A stretch of 64,000 nt of DNA from Pseudomonadota bacterium. GTDB taxonomy: Bacteria; Pseudomonadota; Gammaproteobacteria; Steroidobacterales; Steroidobacteraceae. Under the pieces are notes generated by a model that made no database searches, was not told the origin of the DNA, and worked only from the letters and a program-made list of their open reading frames with translations. Shown piece after piece: positions 29,834 to 39,458 of the stretch. The stretch's first letter is position 1, and each line of letters opens with the position of its first letter. The translations under genes and the position numbers were made by a program. The stretch covers positions 381,369 through 445,368 of the forward strand of contig JADIYJ010000003.1 in the NCBI GenBank assembly GCA_016705325.1. Direction: 5' to 3'.

Positions 29834-29952
29834 GGGGGTCCCTCGCGGCCGCAAGGCTACGGGCGGTGCCGTGTCCGGGTCAATGCGTGCGGGCAGCGTG
29901 TGGATCGTCGCCATGTCGTTAGAATAGATGCTGGCAATGGAAGGAAGGTTGC

Positions 29953-30975
29953 ATGCAGCATATCCGTGTCGGCCAGTGGTTCGCGGCGGCGCTGGTCGCA
30001 GCGTTCGCACAGTTCGTCGCCAATGACGTCCGGGCAGGCGAATTCCTGCTGCCGCTCAATGGCGACAACGTGATCGGTGCGGTCAGCATTGCCGTGGCCG
30101 AGCACGAGGACACGCTGCTCGACATCGGCCGGCGTTATGGAGTCGGGTACGAGGAGATCATCGCCGCGAATCCCGGCATCGACCCCTGGCTGCCCGGGGC
30201 GGGCACTGAAGTGGTGATTCCGGGCCGGTTTCTGCTGCCAAATGCCCCACGTGAGGGGATCGTGGTCAACCTGCCCGAGCACCGCCTTTACTACTATCCG
30301 CCCGCCCAGCCGGGCCAGCCGCGCGTCGTTCGCACGTACCCGATCAGCACCGGCAAGATGGACTGGAAGACGCCGCTCGGGGCCACCAGGGTTGCGTCGA
30401 AGCAGGAGCGTCCCAACTGGTATCCGCCGAAGTCGGTGCGGCTGGAGCACGAGGCGAAGGGTGATCCATTGCCGCCGTTCATCCCGCCGGGCCCGGACAA
30501 CCCGCTCGGCGAGTATGCCCTGCGGCTCGGTATCCCCGGCGGCTCGTACCTGATCCACGGCACGAACCGTCCCGCCGGCGTTGGCATGCAGGTCACGCAC
30601 GGCTGCATCCGCATGTTCCCGGAGGATATCGCCGAGTTCTACACGATGATTCCGGTCAATACGAAGGTGAACCTGATCGACCAGACGACGAAGGTCGGTT
30701 GGTCGCGTGGCTCGCTGTACATCGAACGCCAGGCGCCGCTGGAAGGCACGGACAATCCTTCGCACATGGATCCAGCTGAACTCGACCGGGTCGTAAAGGT
30801 GGCCACAGCCGGCGTCGATGTGTCGATCGACTGGGACACGGCACGGCTCGCTTTCCAGCAGGCGTCGGGTGTGCCAGTGCGGGTCGGCGAACGCAATTTC
30901 TCGCGTGCGCCAGCCCCATTGCCCGAGGCCGCGCCTGCGCTCGTCGAGGAATCGGCGCAGGTACCTGCCCCGTAA
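29953..30975 (+). CDS. L,D-transpeptidase (ErfK/YbiS/YcfS/YnhG type)
   Basis: A 340-residue exported protein. A signal peptide (WFAAALVAAFAQFVANDVRA) is followed by a LysM-like segment (residues 45-90, HEDTLLDIGRRYGVGYEEII). The YkuD catalytic domain (residues 100-240) has the motif GSYLIHGTNRPAGVGMQ followed by THGCIRMFPEDI, with His and nucleophile Cys. Such enzymes form 3-3 crosslinks or attach a Lpp-type lipoprotein to peptidoglycan. An OprI-like lipoprotein with C-terminal lysine is encoded 190 bases downstream on the other strand, a plausible substrate. Confidence 0.92.
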   Translation: MQHIRVGQWFAAALVAAFAQFVANDVRAGEFLLPLNGDNVIGAVSIAVAEHEDTLLDIGRRYGVGYEEIIAANPGIDPWLPGAGTEVVIPGRFLLPNAPREGIVVNLPEHRLYYYPPAQPGQPRVVRTYPISTGKMDWKTPLGATRVASKQERPNWYPPKSVRLEHEAKGDPLPPFIPPGPDNPLGEYALRLGIPGGSYLIHGTNRPAGVGMQVTHGCIRMFPEDIAEFYTMIPVNTKVNLIDQTTKVGWSRGSLYIERQAPLEGTDNPSHMDPAELDRVVKVATAGVDVSIDWDTARLAFQQASGVPVRVGERNFSRAPAPLPEAAPALVEESAQVPAP

Positions 30976-31112
30976 TCTCAAGTCCGGGGGCGGCGGGCGG
31001 CAGGGGGCGCCACCCCGCGGCGCGCTGGATCAGGCGCCGGACAAGCCGACGGGCCGTGACGGTGGGGCGCGCTCCTGCTGGGTATGTCGGGCAGGCTAAG
31101 CACCACAAGAAA

Positions 31113-31134
31113 ACGCCGCGGAGGTCCGCGGCGT
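31113..31134 (-). terminator. Rho-independent terminator after the OprI-like gene
   Basis: A perfect 10-base stem (ACGCCGCGGA with TCCGCGGCGT) and a tight GG loop. On the minus strand the stem is followed by TTTCTTG, 33 bases downstream of the lipoprotein stop. Confidence 0.8.
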
Positions 31135-31166
31135 CTTCGTATCGCAAAGGCGAGTGGGTAAGTGGA

Positions 31167-31490
31167 TTACTTGCCCATCGACTTCTTGAACGCGCGGTCG
31201 ATCTTCTCGTTGGTCGCGTCGCAGCAGGACTGCGAAGCCTGTGCGGCCTGGAGGGCCTGGTTGGCCGTGCTCTGGGCGGCGCTCGAGGCGCTCGCTGCGC
31301 TCGATGCCGAAGCGGCAGCGGCGTCAGCAGACGCCTTGGCGGCGGCGGCGTCAGCAGCGGCAGCCTTGATGGCCGCATCGGCGCTGGCCACATGAGCGTC
31401 AAACGTCGACTGGCTCACGCAACCCGTGGCTGCGGCGAGCACGACGGCGGCGGCGGTGGCGGTCAGGATCTTGGCGATAGCGGTCTTCAT
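31167..31490 (-). CDS. OprI/Lpp-like alanine-zipper murein lipoprotein
   Basis: A 107-residue lipoprotein. The leader TAAAVVLAAATGC ends in a lipobox cysteine. The mature part is an alanine-rich heptad coiled coil with many AADAAAAKASADAAAASA-type repeats, then CCDATNEKIDRAFKKSMGK. The ending resembles OprI of pseudomonads (ANER...KASRK) and Lpp, with a C-terminal Lys suited to covalent linkage to peptidoglycan. An internal Cys-Cys pair near residue 88 is unusual. It probably trimerises and ties the outer membrane to the wall. Confidence 0.8.
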   Translation of the reverse strand: MKTAIAKILTATAAAVVLAAATGCVSQSTFDAHVASADAAIKAAAADAAAAKASADAAAASASSAASASSAAQSTANQALQAAQASQSCCDATNEKIDRAFKKSMGK

Positions 31491-31827
31491 TGGTGATCTT
31501 CCTCGGTTTTTGAATCAGGCAAGCAGTGTGGCGGCCGCAATCCGTCCACACCCTTCCGTGTGCGCAGCGCAGCCGAACAGCGAGAGACTAACTCATTCGA
31601 AAACGACGATAAAGATTACTGTGTGGTGCGTCGCATGCGAGGCGTTCGCATTCGACGACCGGGCGAGCAGCCACCAGCCGCGGGCCGGCACTGGCGGGCG
31701 TTGCGGTTGGCACTGGGTTTCCCGGCATTCGCAGCAATGTGCTGGCCGCCGGAATTCGCGCAGGAGAGTGGTGTGGCCACCTCACTCGGGGTGGCGGTCA
31801 TTGCCCGATGATCCTTATTCCTCCCGC
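31491..31827. other. Intergenic region upstream of the lipoprotein and lexA
   Basis: A stretch of about 340 bases without a convincing gene on either strand. The left part must contain the lipoprotein promoter; the lexA promoter begins just to the right. Confidence 0.5.
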
Positions 31828-31856
31828 TTGCCAACAGGCAGGCGGAACTGTATATA
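31828..31856 (+). promoter_or_regulatory. Sigma70-type promoter of lexA
   Basis: TTGCCA at 31828-31833 and TATATA at 31851-31856 are separated by 17 bases. The -10 element lies inside the first LexA box, so LexA binding would block polymerase. Confidence 0.7.
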
Positions 31857-31863
31857 TAGACAG
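31848..31863 (+). promoter_or_regulatory. LexA (SOS) box 1
   Basis: CTGTATATATAGACAG, a perfect CTGT-N8-ACAG match overlapping the -10 element, 33 bases before the lexA start. Confidence 0.92.
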
Positions 31864-31866
31864 TCA

Positions 31867-31882
31867 CTGTATGGGTATACAG
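31867..31882 (+). promoter_or_regulatory. LexA (SOS) box 2
   Basis: CTGTATGGGTATACAG, a second perfect CTGT-N8-ACAG match 19 bases after the first, centre to centre. Tandem boxes suggest cooperative, tight autorepression, as in E. coli lexA. Confidence 0.92.
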
Positions 31883-31895
31883 GGAGGGACGATCG

Positions 31896-32516
31896 ATGGA
31901 AGACCTCACGCCGCGCCAACGCCAGGTGCTTGTGTTCATCCAGGACAGCCTGGCCGAGCATGGGCTGCCGCCCACGCGGGCCGAAATCGCCGAGGCCCTG
32001 GGTTTCAAGTCCGCGAATGCGGCCGAAGAGCACCTGCGTGCGCTGCAGCGCAAAGGCGTCATCGAACTGCGCCCCGGGGCCTCCCGCGGTATCCAGCTCA
32101 AGGATTCCCTGCGTGACCAGATCGGCCTGCCGTTGATCGGCCGGGTCGCCGCCGGCCGGCCCATCCTGGCCGAAGAAAACATCGAAGCGCGCTACCAGAT
32201 CGACCCGACGCTCTTCCAGCCGCGGCCGCATTACCTGCTCAAGGTCAAAGGCATGAGCATGCGCAACGTCGGCATTCTCGACGGCGATCTCGTCGCAGTC
32301 CACCGCACGCCCGAAGTCCGCAACCGCCAGATCGTCGTCGCGCGCCTCGAGAACGAGGTCACCGTGAAACGCTACCGGCAGGACGGCTCGATCGCCTGGC
32401 TGCTGCCCGAGAACGAAGACTTCGAACCCCTGCGTATCGACCTGCGCGAGCAGTCGCTCACCATCGAAGGCCTCGTCGTCGGCGTGGTGCGGCAGGACAC
32501 GCACCGGTTGTCCTGA
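31896..32516 (+). CDS. lexA: LexA repressor
   Basis: SOS repressor of 206 residues. It has an N-terminal winged helix ([20 protein letters not shown], then [20 protein letters not shown]), the Ala-Gly self-cleavage site in GRVAAGRPI, the catalytic serine in [16 protein letters not shown] and the lysine in VTVKRY. GGAGGG precedes the ATG. Two LexA boxes upstream show autoregulation. imuA, imuB and dnaE2 follow on the same strand with short gaps, so LexA probably controls the whole operon from this promoter; I see no separate LexA box before imuA. Confidence 0.97.
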   Translation: MEDLTPRQRQVLVFIQDSLAEHGLPPTRAEIAEALGFKSANAAEEHLRALQRKGVIELRPGASRGIQLKDSLRDQIGLPLIGRVAAGRPILAEENIEARYQIDPTLFQPRPHYLLKVKGMSMRNVGILDGDLVAVHRTPEVRNRQIVVARLENEVTVKRYRQDGSIAWLLPENEDFEPLRIDLREQSLTIEGLVVGVVRQDTHRLS

Positions 32517-32560
32517 CTGCCCATGGATAATTTTTCGGATCAGTGATCCCTCCCGCAGTC

Positions 32561-33295
32561 ATGCCAGAAGTTGTGAAGGCTTCCGTCGAACAGCTGCTGC
32601 AACGGCATTCCGCGCGTCTCTGGCGCGCGCGGGAAACGGGCAACGGCGCGGCCGCGGCCGTGCCGACGGGATTGCCCACGGGCTACGCCGCGCTCGACCG
32701 TTGCCTGCCGGGCGCGGGCTGGCCGCGGCAGGGTCTCATCGAAATCCTTGCCGATCAGCGGGGCATCGGCGAACTCCGGTTGCTGCTCCCCGCACTCGCT
32801 GCGCTTTGTCGGGACGAAGTCGCAGCCGGCGAGGTTTATCCGTCACCGCGTCCCGATCCTGCGGGATCTGCCCACGCGGGGTCTGGCATGCCACCGCATG
32901 ACCGGGGCAGCGGGGGTTGGGTCGCCTGGGTCTCGCCGCCGTTTCGACCGTATGCGCCGTCGCTTGCGGCGTGGGGCATCGATGTCGGGCGCATGCTCAT
33001 CGTCAACGGTGCAGGAACCACCGAGTGGGCGATGGACCAGGCGTTGCGTTCGGAGTCGTGCAGTGCTGTCCTCGGCTGGGCCAATCCCCGCGATCCACAC
33101 GCGTTGCGACGGTTGCAACTGGCCGCAGAGACTTCGCGCAGCCTTGCCGTGCTGTATCGCCCGCTGCAGGCAGGGCTCACGCCTTCCCCTGCCGTGTTGC
33201 GGCTCGCGTTGCTCGGCGGCGGCACCGAAGGCCTGCAGGTGCGTGTCGTCAAAAGCCGCGGAGGCCGTCCTGCCACGGTGAACCTGGGGCACTGA
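32561..33295 (+). CDS. imuA: ImuA, SOS mutagenesis cassette protein
   Basis: A 244-residue RecA/SulA-like protein of the imuA-imuB-dnaE2 cassette. Seen: VPTGLPTGYAALDRCLPGAG, GLIEILADQRGIGELRLLLP, and SESCSAVLGWANPRDPHALR followed by AETSRSLAVLYRP. ImuA partners with ImuB and DnaE2 in damage-induced translesion synthesis. ATG at 32561 gives MPEVVKASVEQLL; a GTG at 32543 is in frame. The gap after lexA is 44 bases, and imuB starts one base after the stop. Confidence 0.9.
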   Translation: MPEVVKASVEQLLQRHSARLWRARETGNGAAAAVPTGLPTGYAALDRCLPGAGWPRQGLIEILADQRGIGELRLLLPALAALCRDEVAAGEVYPSPRPDPAGSAHAGSGMPPHDRGSGGWVAWVSPPFRPYAPSLAAWGIDVGRMLIVNGAGTTEWAMDQALRSESCSAVLGWANPRDPHALRRLQLAAETSRSLAVLYRPLQAGLTPSPAVLRLALLGGGTEGLQVRVVKSRGGRPATVNLGH

Positions 33296-33296
33296 G

Positions 33297-34940
33297 ATGG
33301 CCCCGCTCGCCAGGCCCCCGTCTCCCCACCGTGTGCGGGTCACGCCGGCATTCCGTCCATCTTCGCTTGCCGTTCCCGGCCGCGCACCGCTCGCGCAATC
33401 GCGCCCGCGTGAACTCTGGCTCGCCATTCACCTGCCGTCATTGCTGCTCGATTCGCTGCGCGACGTGGCGCTTGCCCTGCCTGGTCGTCCGCCTGTCGCC
33501 ATCGTCGATCTCGGGCGCAATGGCAAGGTCGTGCGCGCCTGCGATGAAGCCGTGCGCGCCGCGGGCGTGCGCGAGGGGATGTCGATCAATGCGGCGCTCG
33601 CACTGGTGCCGGGCCTGCATGCATTGGCGCGCAATGCACGCCGCGAGCGCCAGCTGCTGGAGGCGGTGGCGCAGCGCGGCGTGCGCTTCACGCCGCGGGT
33701 CAGCCTCGAGCCGCCCGACGGCGTATTGCTCGAGGTGCGTGGCAGCCTGCGGCTGTTTGGCGGCGCCAGCCAACTGTGCCTGCGCTTGCAGCAGGAACTC
33801 GAGAATGCCACGGGCGTGGCGGTTCGCTTCGCGATTACGCCGTCGCCGCTGGCATCGTTGTGGTTTGCACGCACGGGTCCGCTCGGTGCGCGACCCGTGT
33901 TCGTCCGCCACCGCGACGAGCTGGCGTCGCGGCTTGCGTCGTTGCCGCTCGGCTGCACGCGGTGGCCCGAACGCAGCATCGAGGTGCTCGGCACCATGGG
34001 TGTGCGCACCGTGGGCGAGTGCCTGCGCCTGCCGCGCGATGGCTTCGCGCGCCGCTTCGGCCAGGAGTTGCTGGCCACGCTCGACCGCGCCACGGGTCGT
34101 GTGCAGGAGCCGCGCGCGGCGTATGCCGCAAGCGAACGCTTTGCTGCACGACGTGATCTCGAACCCGAAGCCGCCGACACCGCACGACTCGGCCTGGCGC
34201 TCGATCCGCTGCTCGAAGAACTGTGCCAGTTCCTGCGCGAGCGTGGCCGTGGCGTGCAGGTGATCGAAGTGCAGCTGCGTCATCGTGCTGTCCCGGTCAC
34301 GCGCGTGCGGCTGCGTTTCGTGCAGCCGGTCGGTGCGCAGCCGCGGCGCATGGCGGAGCTGCTGCGCGAGCGGCTTGCACGGCTCGTGCTGCCGCAGCCC
34401 GTGCGCAACGTGCGCCTGCTGAGCGGCCCGCTCCTCGACCTGCAGGCCGACGCGATCGGCTTGTTTGCGCGCGACCGGCGCGAATCCGGTGAGAACCTGC
34501 CGCAGCTCGTCGAACGGCTGCGCGCACGGCTCGGCAACGATGCCGTGCACGGGCTCACCTGCGTTCCCGAGCATCGGCCCGAGGCGGCGTGGCGTGCCGT
34601 CGAACCGGCAGCCACTCCGCAAGCAGGAAGAAAGGCGCGTGGTCCCGCGGCGATGACGCGGCAATCGACGACCTCGCGTGCCGAGGCGCGCACCGCGAAC
34701 GCTGAGGCGCGCCGTACCCGGCCAGCGTGGCTGCTCGATCAACCCGAGCCTTGCACCGTCGACCGGCTCGTCTTCGAAGAAGGCCCCGAGTGCATCGAAT
34801 CCGGCTGGTGGGACGGTCACGACGTCGCGCGTGATTACTACGTCGCGCGCAATCCGCAGGGTGCCAGGTTGTGGGTGTTCCGCAATCGTCGCGAGACGAC
34901 CGCAGGCGCGAGCTGGTTCCTGCACGGCTGGTTCGCGTGA
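33297..34940 (+). CDS. imuB: ImuB, Y-family polymerase-like mutagenesis protein
   Basis: A 547-residue Y-family polymerase homologue (ELWLAIHLPSLLLDSLRDVA; VVRACDEAVRAAGVREGMSI; GVRTVGECLRLPRDGFARRF). The acidic metal ligands of active Y-family enzymes are not evident in the palm (IVDLGRNGKVV in place of the usual DxD-type core). This agrees with known ImuB proteins, which act as an adaptor between the beta clamp, ImuA and DnaE2. The C-terminus WFLHGWFA is typical. It is translationally adjacent to imuA, and dnaE2 starts 56 bases later. Confidence 0.93.
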   Translation: MAPLARPPSPHRVRVTPAFRPSSLAVPGRAPLAQSRPRELWLAIHLPSLLLDSLRDVALALPGRPPVAIVDLGRNGKVVRACDEAVRAAGVREGMSINAALALVPGLHALARNARRERQLLEAVAQRGVRFTPRVSLEPPDGVLLEVRGSLRLFGGASQLCLRLQQELENATGVAVRFAITPSPLASLWFARTGPLGARPVFVRHRDELASRLASLPLGCTRWPERSIEVLGTMGVRTVGECLRLPRDGFARRFGQELLATLDRATGRVQEPRAAYAASERFAARRDLEPEAADTARLGLALDPLLEELCQFLRERGRGVQVIEVQLRHRAVPVTRVRLRFVQPVGAQPRRMAELLRERLARLVLPQPVRNVRLLSGPLLDLQADAIGLFARDRRESGENLPQLVERLRARLGNDAVHGLTCVPEHRPEAAWRAVEPAATPQAGRKARGPAAMTRQSTTSRAEARTANAEARRTRPAWLLDQPEPCTVDRLVFEEGPECIESGWWDGHDVARDYYVARNPQGARLWVFRNRRETTAGASWFLHGWFA

Positions 34941-34996
34941 CTCGCAGATCCACAAGCTCTTGCGCGCCGCAGTGAGTCGGGCTCGACCGGATTGCC

Positions 34997-37900
34997 GTGT
35001 ACGCCGAACTGCATTGCCTCTCCAACTTCAGTTTCCTGCGCGGCGCCTCGCACCCGGAAGAACTGGTCGAGCGCGCGGCGAAGCTCGGGTATGCCGCACT
35101 CGCGATTACCGATGAGTGCTCGGTGGCCGGCGTGGTGCGGGCGCACGTCGCTGCCCGCGAACGCGGTCTCAAGCTCATCATCGGCTCGGAGTTTCGCCTC
35201 GAGGACGGCCTGCGTTGCGTGCTGCTCGCGCGGGATCGTGCGGGGTACGGTCGTCTCTGCCGGTTGATCACTCGCGGGCGACGTGCCGCAGCGAAAGGGG
35301 AGTACCGGCTGTGCCGCGACGATTTCAATGAACTCGTCGCAGGGGATAGGGGGCGGGGGTTAGGGGGTAGTCGGAAATCGCTGGCAACGCCAGCTTCTGC
35401 ACTAACCCCTGACCCCTATCCCCTGACCCCTCTGCTGTGCCTGTGGCTGCCCGCAACCCAGCCCGATGCTGACGCAGCGCGCTGGCTCGCCACGCTCTTC
35501 CCCGGCCAGCTCTGGATCGCGGTCGAACTGCTGACGACGGGCCGCGATCGCCGGCGCCTTGCGCAGTTGCAGGACCTCGGTCGCGAACTTGAACTGCCAC
35601 TGGTCGCGGCCGGGGACGCGCACATGCATTCGCGCGGCCGCCGCGCGCTGCAGGACGTGCTCACCGCAACCCGCATCGGCACCACCGTCGAGCGGGCGGG
35701 GCTCGCGCTGTTTCAGAACGGTGAGCGTCACCTGCGCCCGATCCAGCGCATCGCGGAGCTGCATCCGCCCGAGCTGCTCGCCGCGGCGGTGGAGATCGCC
35801 TCGCGCTGCACGTTTTCGCTCGAGGAGCTGCGTTACGAGTATCCGCGCGAGATCGTGCCGGAAGGTTACACGCCGACCGCATGGTTGCGGCGCCTGACGG
35901 AGGAGGGCGCAAGGCATCGCTGGCCGGAAGGCGTCCCTGCCCCGACGCGACAGGCGATCGAGCACGAGCTCGCGCTGATCGCCGAGCTCGAGTACGAGCC
36001 GTACTTCCTCACCGTGCACGACATCGTACGATTCGCACGCTCGCGGCACATTCTCTGCCAGGGCCGCGGCTCGGCGGCCAACTCGGCGGTGTGCTTCTGC
36101 CTCGGCATCACCGAAGTCGATCCCGGGCGCATGTCGCTGCTGTTCGAGCGCTTCATTTCCAGGGAGCGCAACGAACCGCCGGACATCGACGTCGACTTCG
36201 AGCACGAACGGCGCGAGGAAGTCATCCAGTACATCTACGCCAAGTACGGCCGCGAGCGGGCTGCGCTGACTGCGACGGTCATCAGCTACCGGCCGCGCAG
36301 CGCGCTGCGCGACGTGGCGAAGGCGATGGGACTCGACCCGCTGCAGGTCGCCGCTCTCGCGCGCTCGATGCAGTGGTGGGACGGCTCGCGCATCGACGAA
36401 ACCCGGGTGCGTGAAGCGGGTCTCGATCCGGCCAGCCCGGTGCTGTCGAAGGTCCTGACCCTCGCCCGGACCCTGCTCGGGTTTCCGCGCCACCTCTCGC
36501 AGCACGTCGGCGGGTTCGTCATCGCGCGCGACCTGCTCGAAGAACTGGTTCCCATCGAGAATGCCTCGATGTCCGATCGCACCGTGATCCAGTGGGACAA
36601 GGACGACCTCGACGCGCTCGGCCTGCTCAAGGTCGACGTGCTCGGGCTCGGCATGCTCGCCGCGATCCGCCGCGCGTTCGATCTCGTGCACGGCTGCCGC
36701 GGCCGGCGCTGGACGCTCGCGACCGTGCCCGCCGAAGACCCGGCGGTCTACGACATGATCGGTCACGCCGACACCGTGGGCGTGTTCCAGATCGAATCGC
36801 GCGCGCAGATGGCGATGCTGCCGCGGCTGCGGCCGCGCTCGTACTACGACCTCGTCATCGAAGTCGCGATCATCCGGCCCGGCCCGATCCAGGGCGACAT
36901 GGTGCATCCCTACCTGCGCCGACGCGCGGGCGAAGAGCCGGTCACGTATCCCAGCGCAGAGGTGGAGGGCGTGCTGAAGCGCACGCTCGGCGTGCCGATC
37001 TTCCAGGAGCAGGTGATGCAGCTCGCGATCGTCGCTGCCGGATTCACGCCGGGTGAGGCGGACCAGTTGCGGCGCGCGATGGCGGCGTGGAAACGCAAGG
37101 GCGGCCTCGGCCACTTCGAAGAGCGGCTGATCCACGGCATGCGCGAGCGCGGTTACTCCGAGGAGTTCGCGCGGCGCATCTTCCAGCAGATCCTCGGTTT
37201 CGGCGAATACGGTTTCCCGGAGTCACACGCGGCGAGCTTCGCGCTGCTCGTGTACGTCTCGGCGTGGCTCAAGCGGCACGAACCCGCGGCTTTCGCGGCT
37301 GCACTCATCAACAGCCAGCCCATGGGGTTCTATGCGCCGTCACAGATCGTGCAGGACGCGCAGCGTCACCGCGTCGAGGTGCGCCCGATCGACGTTCGCA
37401 CGAGCGAGTGGGACTGCACCCTGGAGCATCGCGCTGACGAATCGCCTGATCCCGCGTTGCGGCTCGGCCTGCGGCTGGTGAAGGGACTGGCGCAGGAGGC
37501 GGCGCAGCGTCTGGTGGCTGCCCGCGCGCGCAGGCAGGGCCACGCGTTCGAGAGCGCGCAGCAGCTCGCGGAGCAGGCCAGTCTCGATCGCCGTTCGATG
37601 GGATGCCTGGCGGCAGCGGGCGCGCTGGCCGGCCTCGGTGGGCATCGTCACCGCGCGGCCTGGCAAGTGGCCGGCCTGGAGGGCTCGCTGCCCATCCTGC
37701 CCGAGGTACGCATCGCCGAGGGAATTCCGCTGTTGCGCGCGCCCCGCGAAGGCGAAGACATCGTGGCCGATTACGCGCACACGGGCCTCACGCTGCGGCG
37801 TCACCCGATCGCGGTGCTGCGCGACCAGCTCAGTGCCCGCGGTTTCGTCGATTCCGCGCTGCTGCGCTCGCTGGCGAACGGCTCGAACGTGCGCACCGCG

Positions 37901-38164
37901 GGTCTCGTCATCACGCGACAGCGGCCAGGCAGCGCCGAAGGCGTCACGTTCGTGACGCTTGAGGACGAGCATGGCTCGATCAACCTGATCGTCTGGCGCG
38001 ACGTGGCCGAGCGGCAACGCCAGGCCTTGATCGGCTCACGCCTGCTGGGTCTGGCCGGCAGGCTGCAACGGGAAGGAGAGGTGATGCACGTGATCGCGCA
38101 CCGACTCGTCGACCTGAGCCGCTGGCTCGGCCGCTTACGCTCGGCCTCGCGCGATTTTCACTGA
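34997..38164 (+). CDS. dnaE2: Error-prone DNA polymerase DnaE2
   Basis: A 1055-residue C-family polymerase, the catalytic subunit of the SOS mutasome. PHP domain: [20 protein letters not shown]. Catalytic aspartates: [20 protein letters not shown], and further on [17 protein letters not shown]. The C-terminal OB fold reads [18 protein letters not shown]. The start is GTG at 34997. Oddity: residues of roughly 115-145 (from [17 protein letters not shown] to YPLTP) are encoded by a G-rich inverted repeat at 35340-35430 inserted in frame within the PHP region, absent from typical DnaE2. The gene overlaps the convergent small gene by seven bases. Confidence 0.96.
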   Translation: MYAELHCLSNFSFLRGASHPEELVERAAKLGYAALAITDECSVAGVVRAHVAARERGLKLIIGSEFRLEDGLRCVLLARDRAGYGRLCRLITRGRRAAAKGEYRLCRDDFNELVAGDRGRGLGGSRKSLATPASALTPDPYPLTPLLCLWLPATQPDADAARWLATLFPGQLWIAVELLTTGRDRRRLAQLQDLGRELELPLVAAGDAHMHSRGRRALQDVLTATRIGTTVERAGLALFQNGERHLRPIQRIAELHPPELLAAAVEIASRCTFSLEELRYEYPREIVPEGYTPTAWLRRLTEEGARHRWPEGVPAPTRQAIEHELALIAELEYEPYFLTVHDIVRFARSRHILCQGRGSAANSAVCFCLGITEVDPGRMSLLFERFISRERNEPPDIDVDFEHERREEVIQYIYAKYGRERAALTATVISYRPRSALRDVAKAMGLDPLQVAALARSMQWWDGSRIDETRVREAGLDPASPVLSKVLTLARTLLGFPRHLSQHVGGFVIARDLLEELVPIENASMSDRTVIQWDKDDLDALGLLKVDVLGLGMLAAIRRAFDLVHGCRGRRWTLATVPAEDPAVYDMIGHADTVGVFQIESRAQMAMLPRLRPRSYYDLVIEVAIIRPGPIQGDMVHPYLRRRAGEEPVTYPSAEVEGVLKRTLGVPIFQEQVMQLAIVAAGFTPGEADQLRRAMAAWKRKGGLGHFEERLIHGMRERGYSEEFARRIFQQILGFGEYGFPESHAASFALLVYVSAWLKRHEPAAFAAALINSQPMGFYAPSQIVQDAQRHRVEVRPIDVRTSEWDCTLEHRADESPDPALRLGLRLVKGLAQEAAQRLVAARARRQGHAFESAQQLAEQASLDRRSMGCLAAAGALAGLGGHRHRAAWQVAGLEGSLPILPEVRIAEGIPLLRAPREGEDIVADYAHTGLTLRRHPIAVLRDQLSARGFVDSALLRSLANGSNVRTAGLVITRQRPGSAEGVTFVTLEDEHGSINLIVWRDVAERQRQALIGSRLLGLAGRLQREGEVMHVIAHRLVDLSRWLGRLRSASRDFH
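35340..35430 (+). repeat. G-rich inverted-repeat element inserted in dnaE2
   Basis: Left arm AGGGGATAGGG... with GGGTTAGGGGGTAGT; right arm ACTAACCCCTGACCCCTATC..., whose complement repeats the left arm. The centre holds a small perfect hairpin GCTGGC-AAC-GCCAGC (around 35380-35394). It shares its core and the adjacent AGTCGGAA with the unit at 1719-1768. The whole element reads through without a stop in the dnaE2 frame. Confidence 0.75.
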
Positions 38165-38412
38165 CCCTTGCGCGGCCGCGGGCGGTCGCCCACGTCGTAG
38201 TCGTCGAAGTCGCTCAGCAACTCCGACGTGCGCTTCTGTTCCATCATGCGTTCGAGCTTGCGCCACGCGGGCTCCGCGCCTTTCGGCGCGCCGCGCTTGC
38301 GCTTGTCGAGGTCCTGCATGAGGCGGTCGACATCGAGGGCTTCATCGCCCCCGACGACTTCCTCGGTGTCTTCGTCCTCGAACTCGTCCGCTGATTCCGG
38401 CTTCTCGTTCAT
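38158..38412 (-). CDS. Small acidic hypothetical protein
   Basis: An 84-residue protein with a strongly acidic N-terminal 30 residues ([20 protein letters not shown]) and a basic-acidic helical part, [20 protein letters not shown], followed by [14 protein letters not shown]. It vaguely resembles small gammaproteobacterial proteins that end in an acidic DDFD motif (PA3496-like), but I do not assign it. It is convergent with dnaE2, overlapping by seven bases. Confidence 0.6.
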   Translation of the reverse strand: MNEKPESADEFEDEDTEEVVGGDEALDVDRLMQDLDKRKRGAPKGAEPAWRKLERMMEQKRTSELLSDFDDYDVGDRPRPRKGQ

Positions 38413-38503
38413 CGAAAAACCCAGTGGGCAAGGTGCGCGTTTTTATACTTCGGTCGTGGCGAGTCGCGCAAGGCGGTATTCCACGTTCAGCAACCGGCTG
38501 ACA

Positions 38504-39310
38504 TCAATGCAATAAGCTCGCCATGCGGCGCCGGTATTGCGTGACGAGCGGATCCTGCTCGCCCAGCACCTCGAACGCCTGCAGCAGCGCCCGGCGCCCG
38601 GCGTCGTCACCGAACTTCCTGTCGCGTCGCATCAATTCCAGCCACTCGGCCAGGGCGGTCCCGTAGTCGCCTGCCAGCGCATGGTGCGCTGCCAGCGCAT
38701 GCCGTGCCGCCGCGTCGGACGGGTTGGTCTCCAGGGCAGCACGCAGCGTCATGACGTCCGGCCGGGCATTGGCGGTCTGGACGAACGCGAGCCGCGCCCG
38801 CAGCGCTCCCAGTTGCGGATGGTCGGCCCGGCTGTTCGCCAGCGCCTCGATCGCCGCGGCCGCTCCTTCCGCATCGCGCTGATCCAGCAGTCGCGCGGCG
38901 AGATACTCTGGACGATCGGAGGCCGGTGCCGCAACGACCGTTTCGACAACCTCACCGGCAGTGCTGACGTACCGGTCGAGCAGGGCCTTGATGGCCGGTT
39001 CCGGCTGCAGGCCCACGAACTGCTCGACCACCTCGCCCTGGTGGATGAGCAGGACGGTCGGGATGCTGCGTATCTGGAAATGCGCTGCCAGTGGCGGCTG
39101 TTCCTCGGTGTTGACCTTGGCAAGGATGAAACGGCCCTCGTACTCGTCTGCAATCCGGTCGAGCAACGGCATCAGCGTGCGGCACGGGCCGCACCAGGGG
39201 GCCCAGAAATCCACCAGGACGGGTTTCGTGTTCGAGGCCTCCACGACGTCGGTCATGAAGTTGGCGACGGTGGCGACGATTTTCTGCGCGGCTTCAGGCA
39301 TCGGGTGCAT
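38504..39310 (-). CDS. cnoX: Thioredoxin-domain co-chaperone CnoX (YbbN)
   Basis: A 268-residue protein: thioredoxin domain at residues 10-115 (PVLVDFWAPWCGPCRTLMPL, IRSIPTVLLIHQGEVVEQFV) followed by TPR-like helices (LAARLLDQRDAEGAAAAIEA; AARHALAAHHALAGDYGTAL). This is the CnoX/YbbN architecture; in E. coli it protects unfolded proteins from chlorine oxidation and hands them to GroEL. Here the active site is a full CGPC, unlike E. coli (SQHC), so it may also be redox-active. The start may be 39310 or the ATG at 39301. Confidence 0.9.
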   Translation of the reverse strand: MHPMPEAAQKIVATVANFMTDVVEASNTKPVLVDFWAPWCGPCRTLMPLLDRIADEYEGRFILAKVNTEEQPPLAAHFQIRSIPTVLLIHQGEVVEQFVGLQPEPAIKALLDRYVSTAGEVVETVVAAPASDRPEYLAARLLDQRDAEGAAAAIEALANSRADHPQLGALRARLAFVQTANARPDVMTLRAALETNPSDAAARHALAAHHALAGDYGTALAEWLELMRRDRKFGDDAGRRALLQAFEVLGEQDPLVTQYRRRMASLLH

Positions 39311-39458
39311 CCGGATTCGTTGAACGGGAAGTTTTCGCGCGCGGCCGGGCCGACGCAAGCGCGTTTCACGGCGATCGCTCAAAATTAGTGACTCATGCGC
39401 CGGGCGGCTATACTCCCGCCCCCCTTTTTTCACCAACGAGCCCGGCAAGGAGCCTTTG

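Noticed and set aside
35402..37135. A 577-codon minus-strand open frame inside dnaE2
   Set aside because: It is a shadow of a well-supported DnaE2; no family resemblance and no ribosome-binding site.
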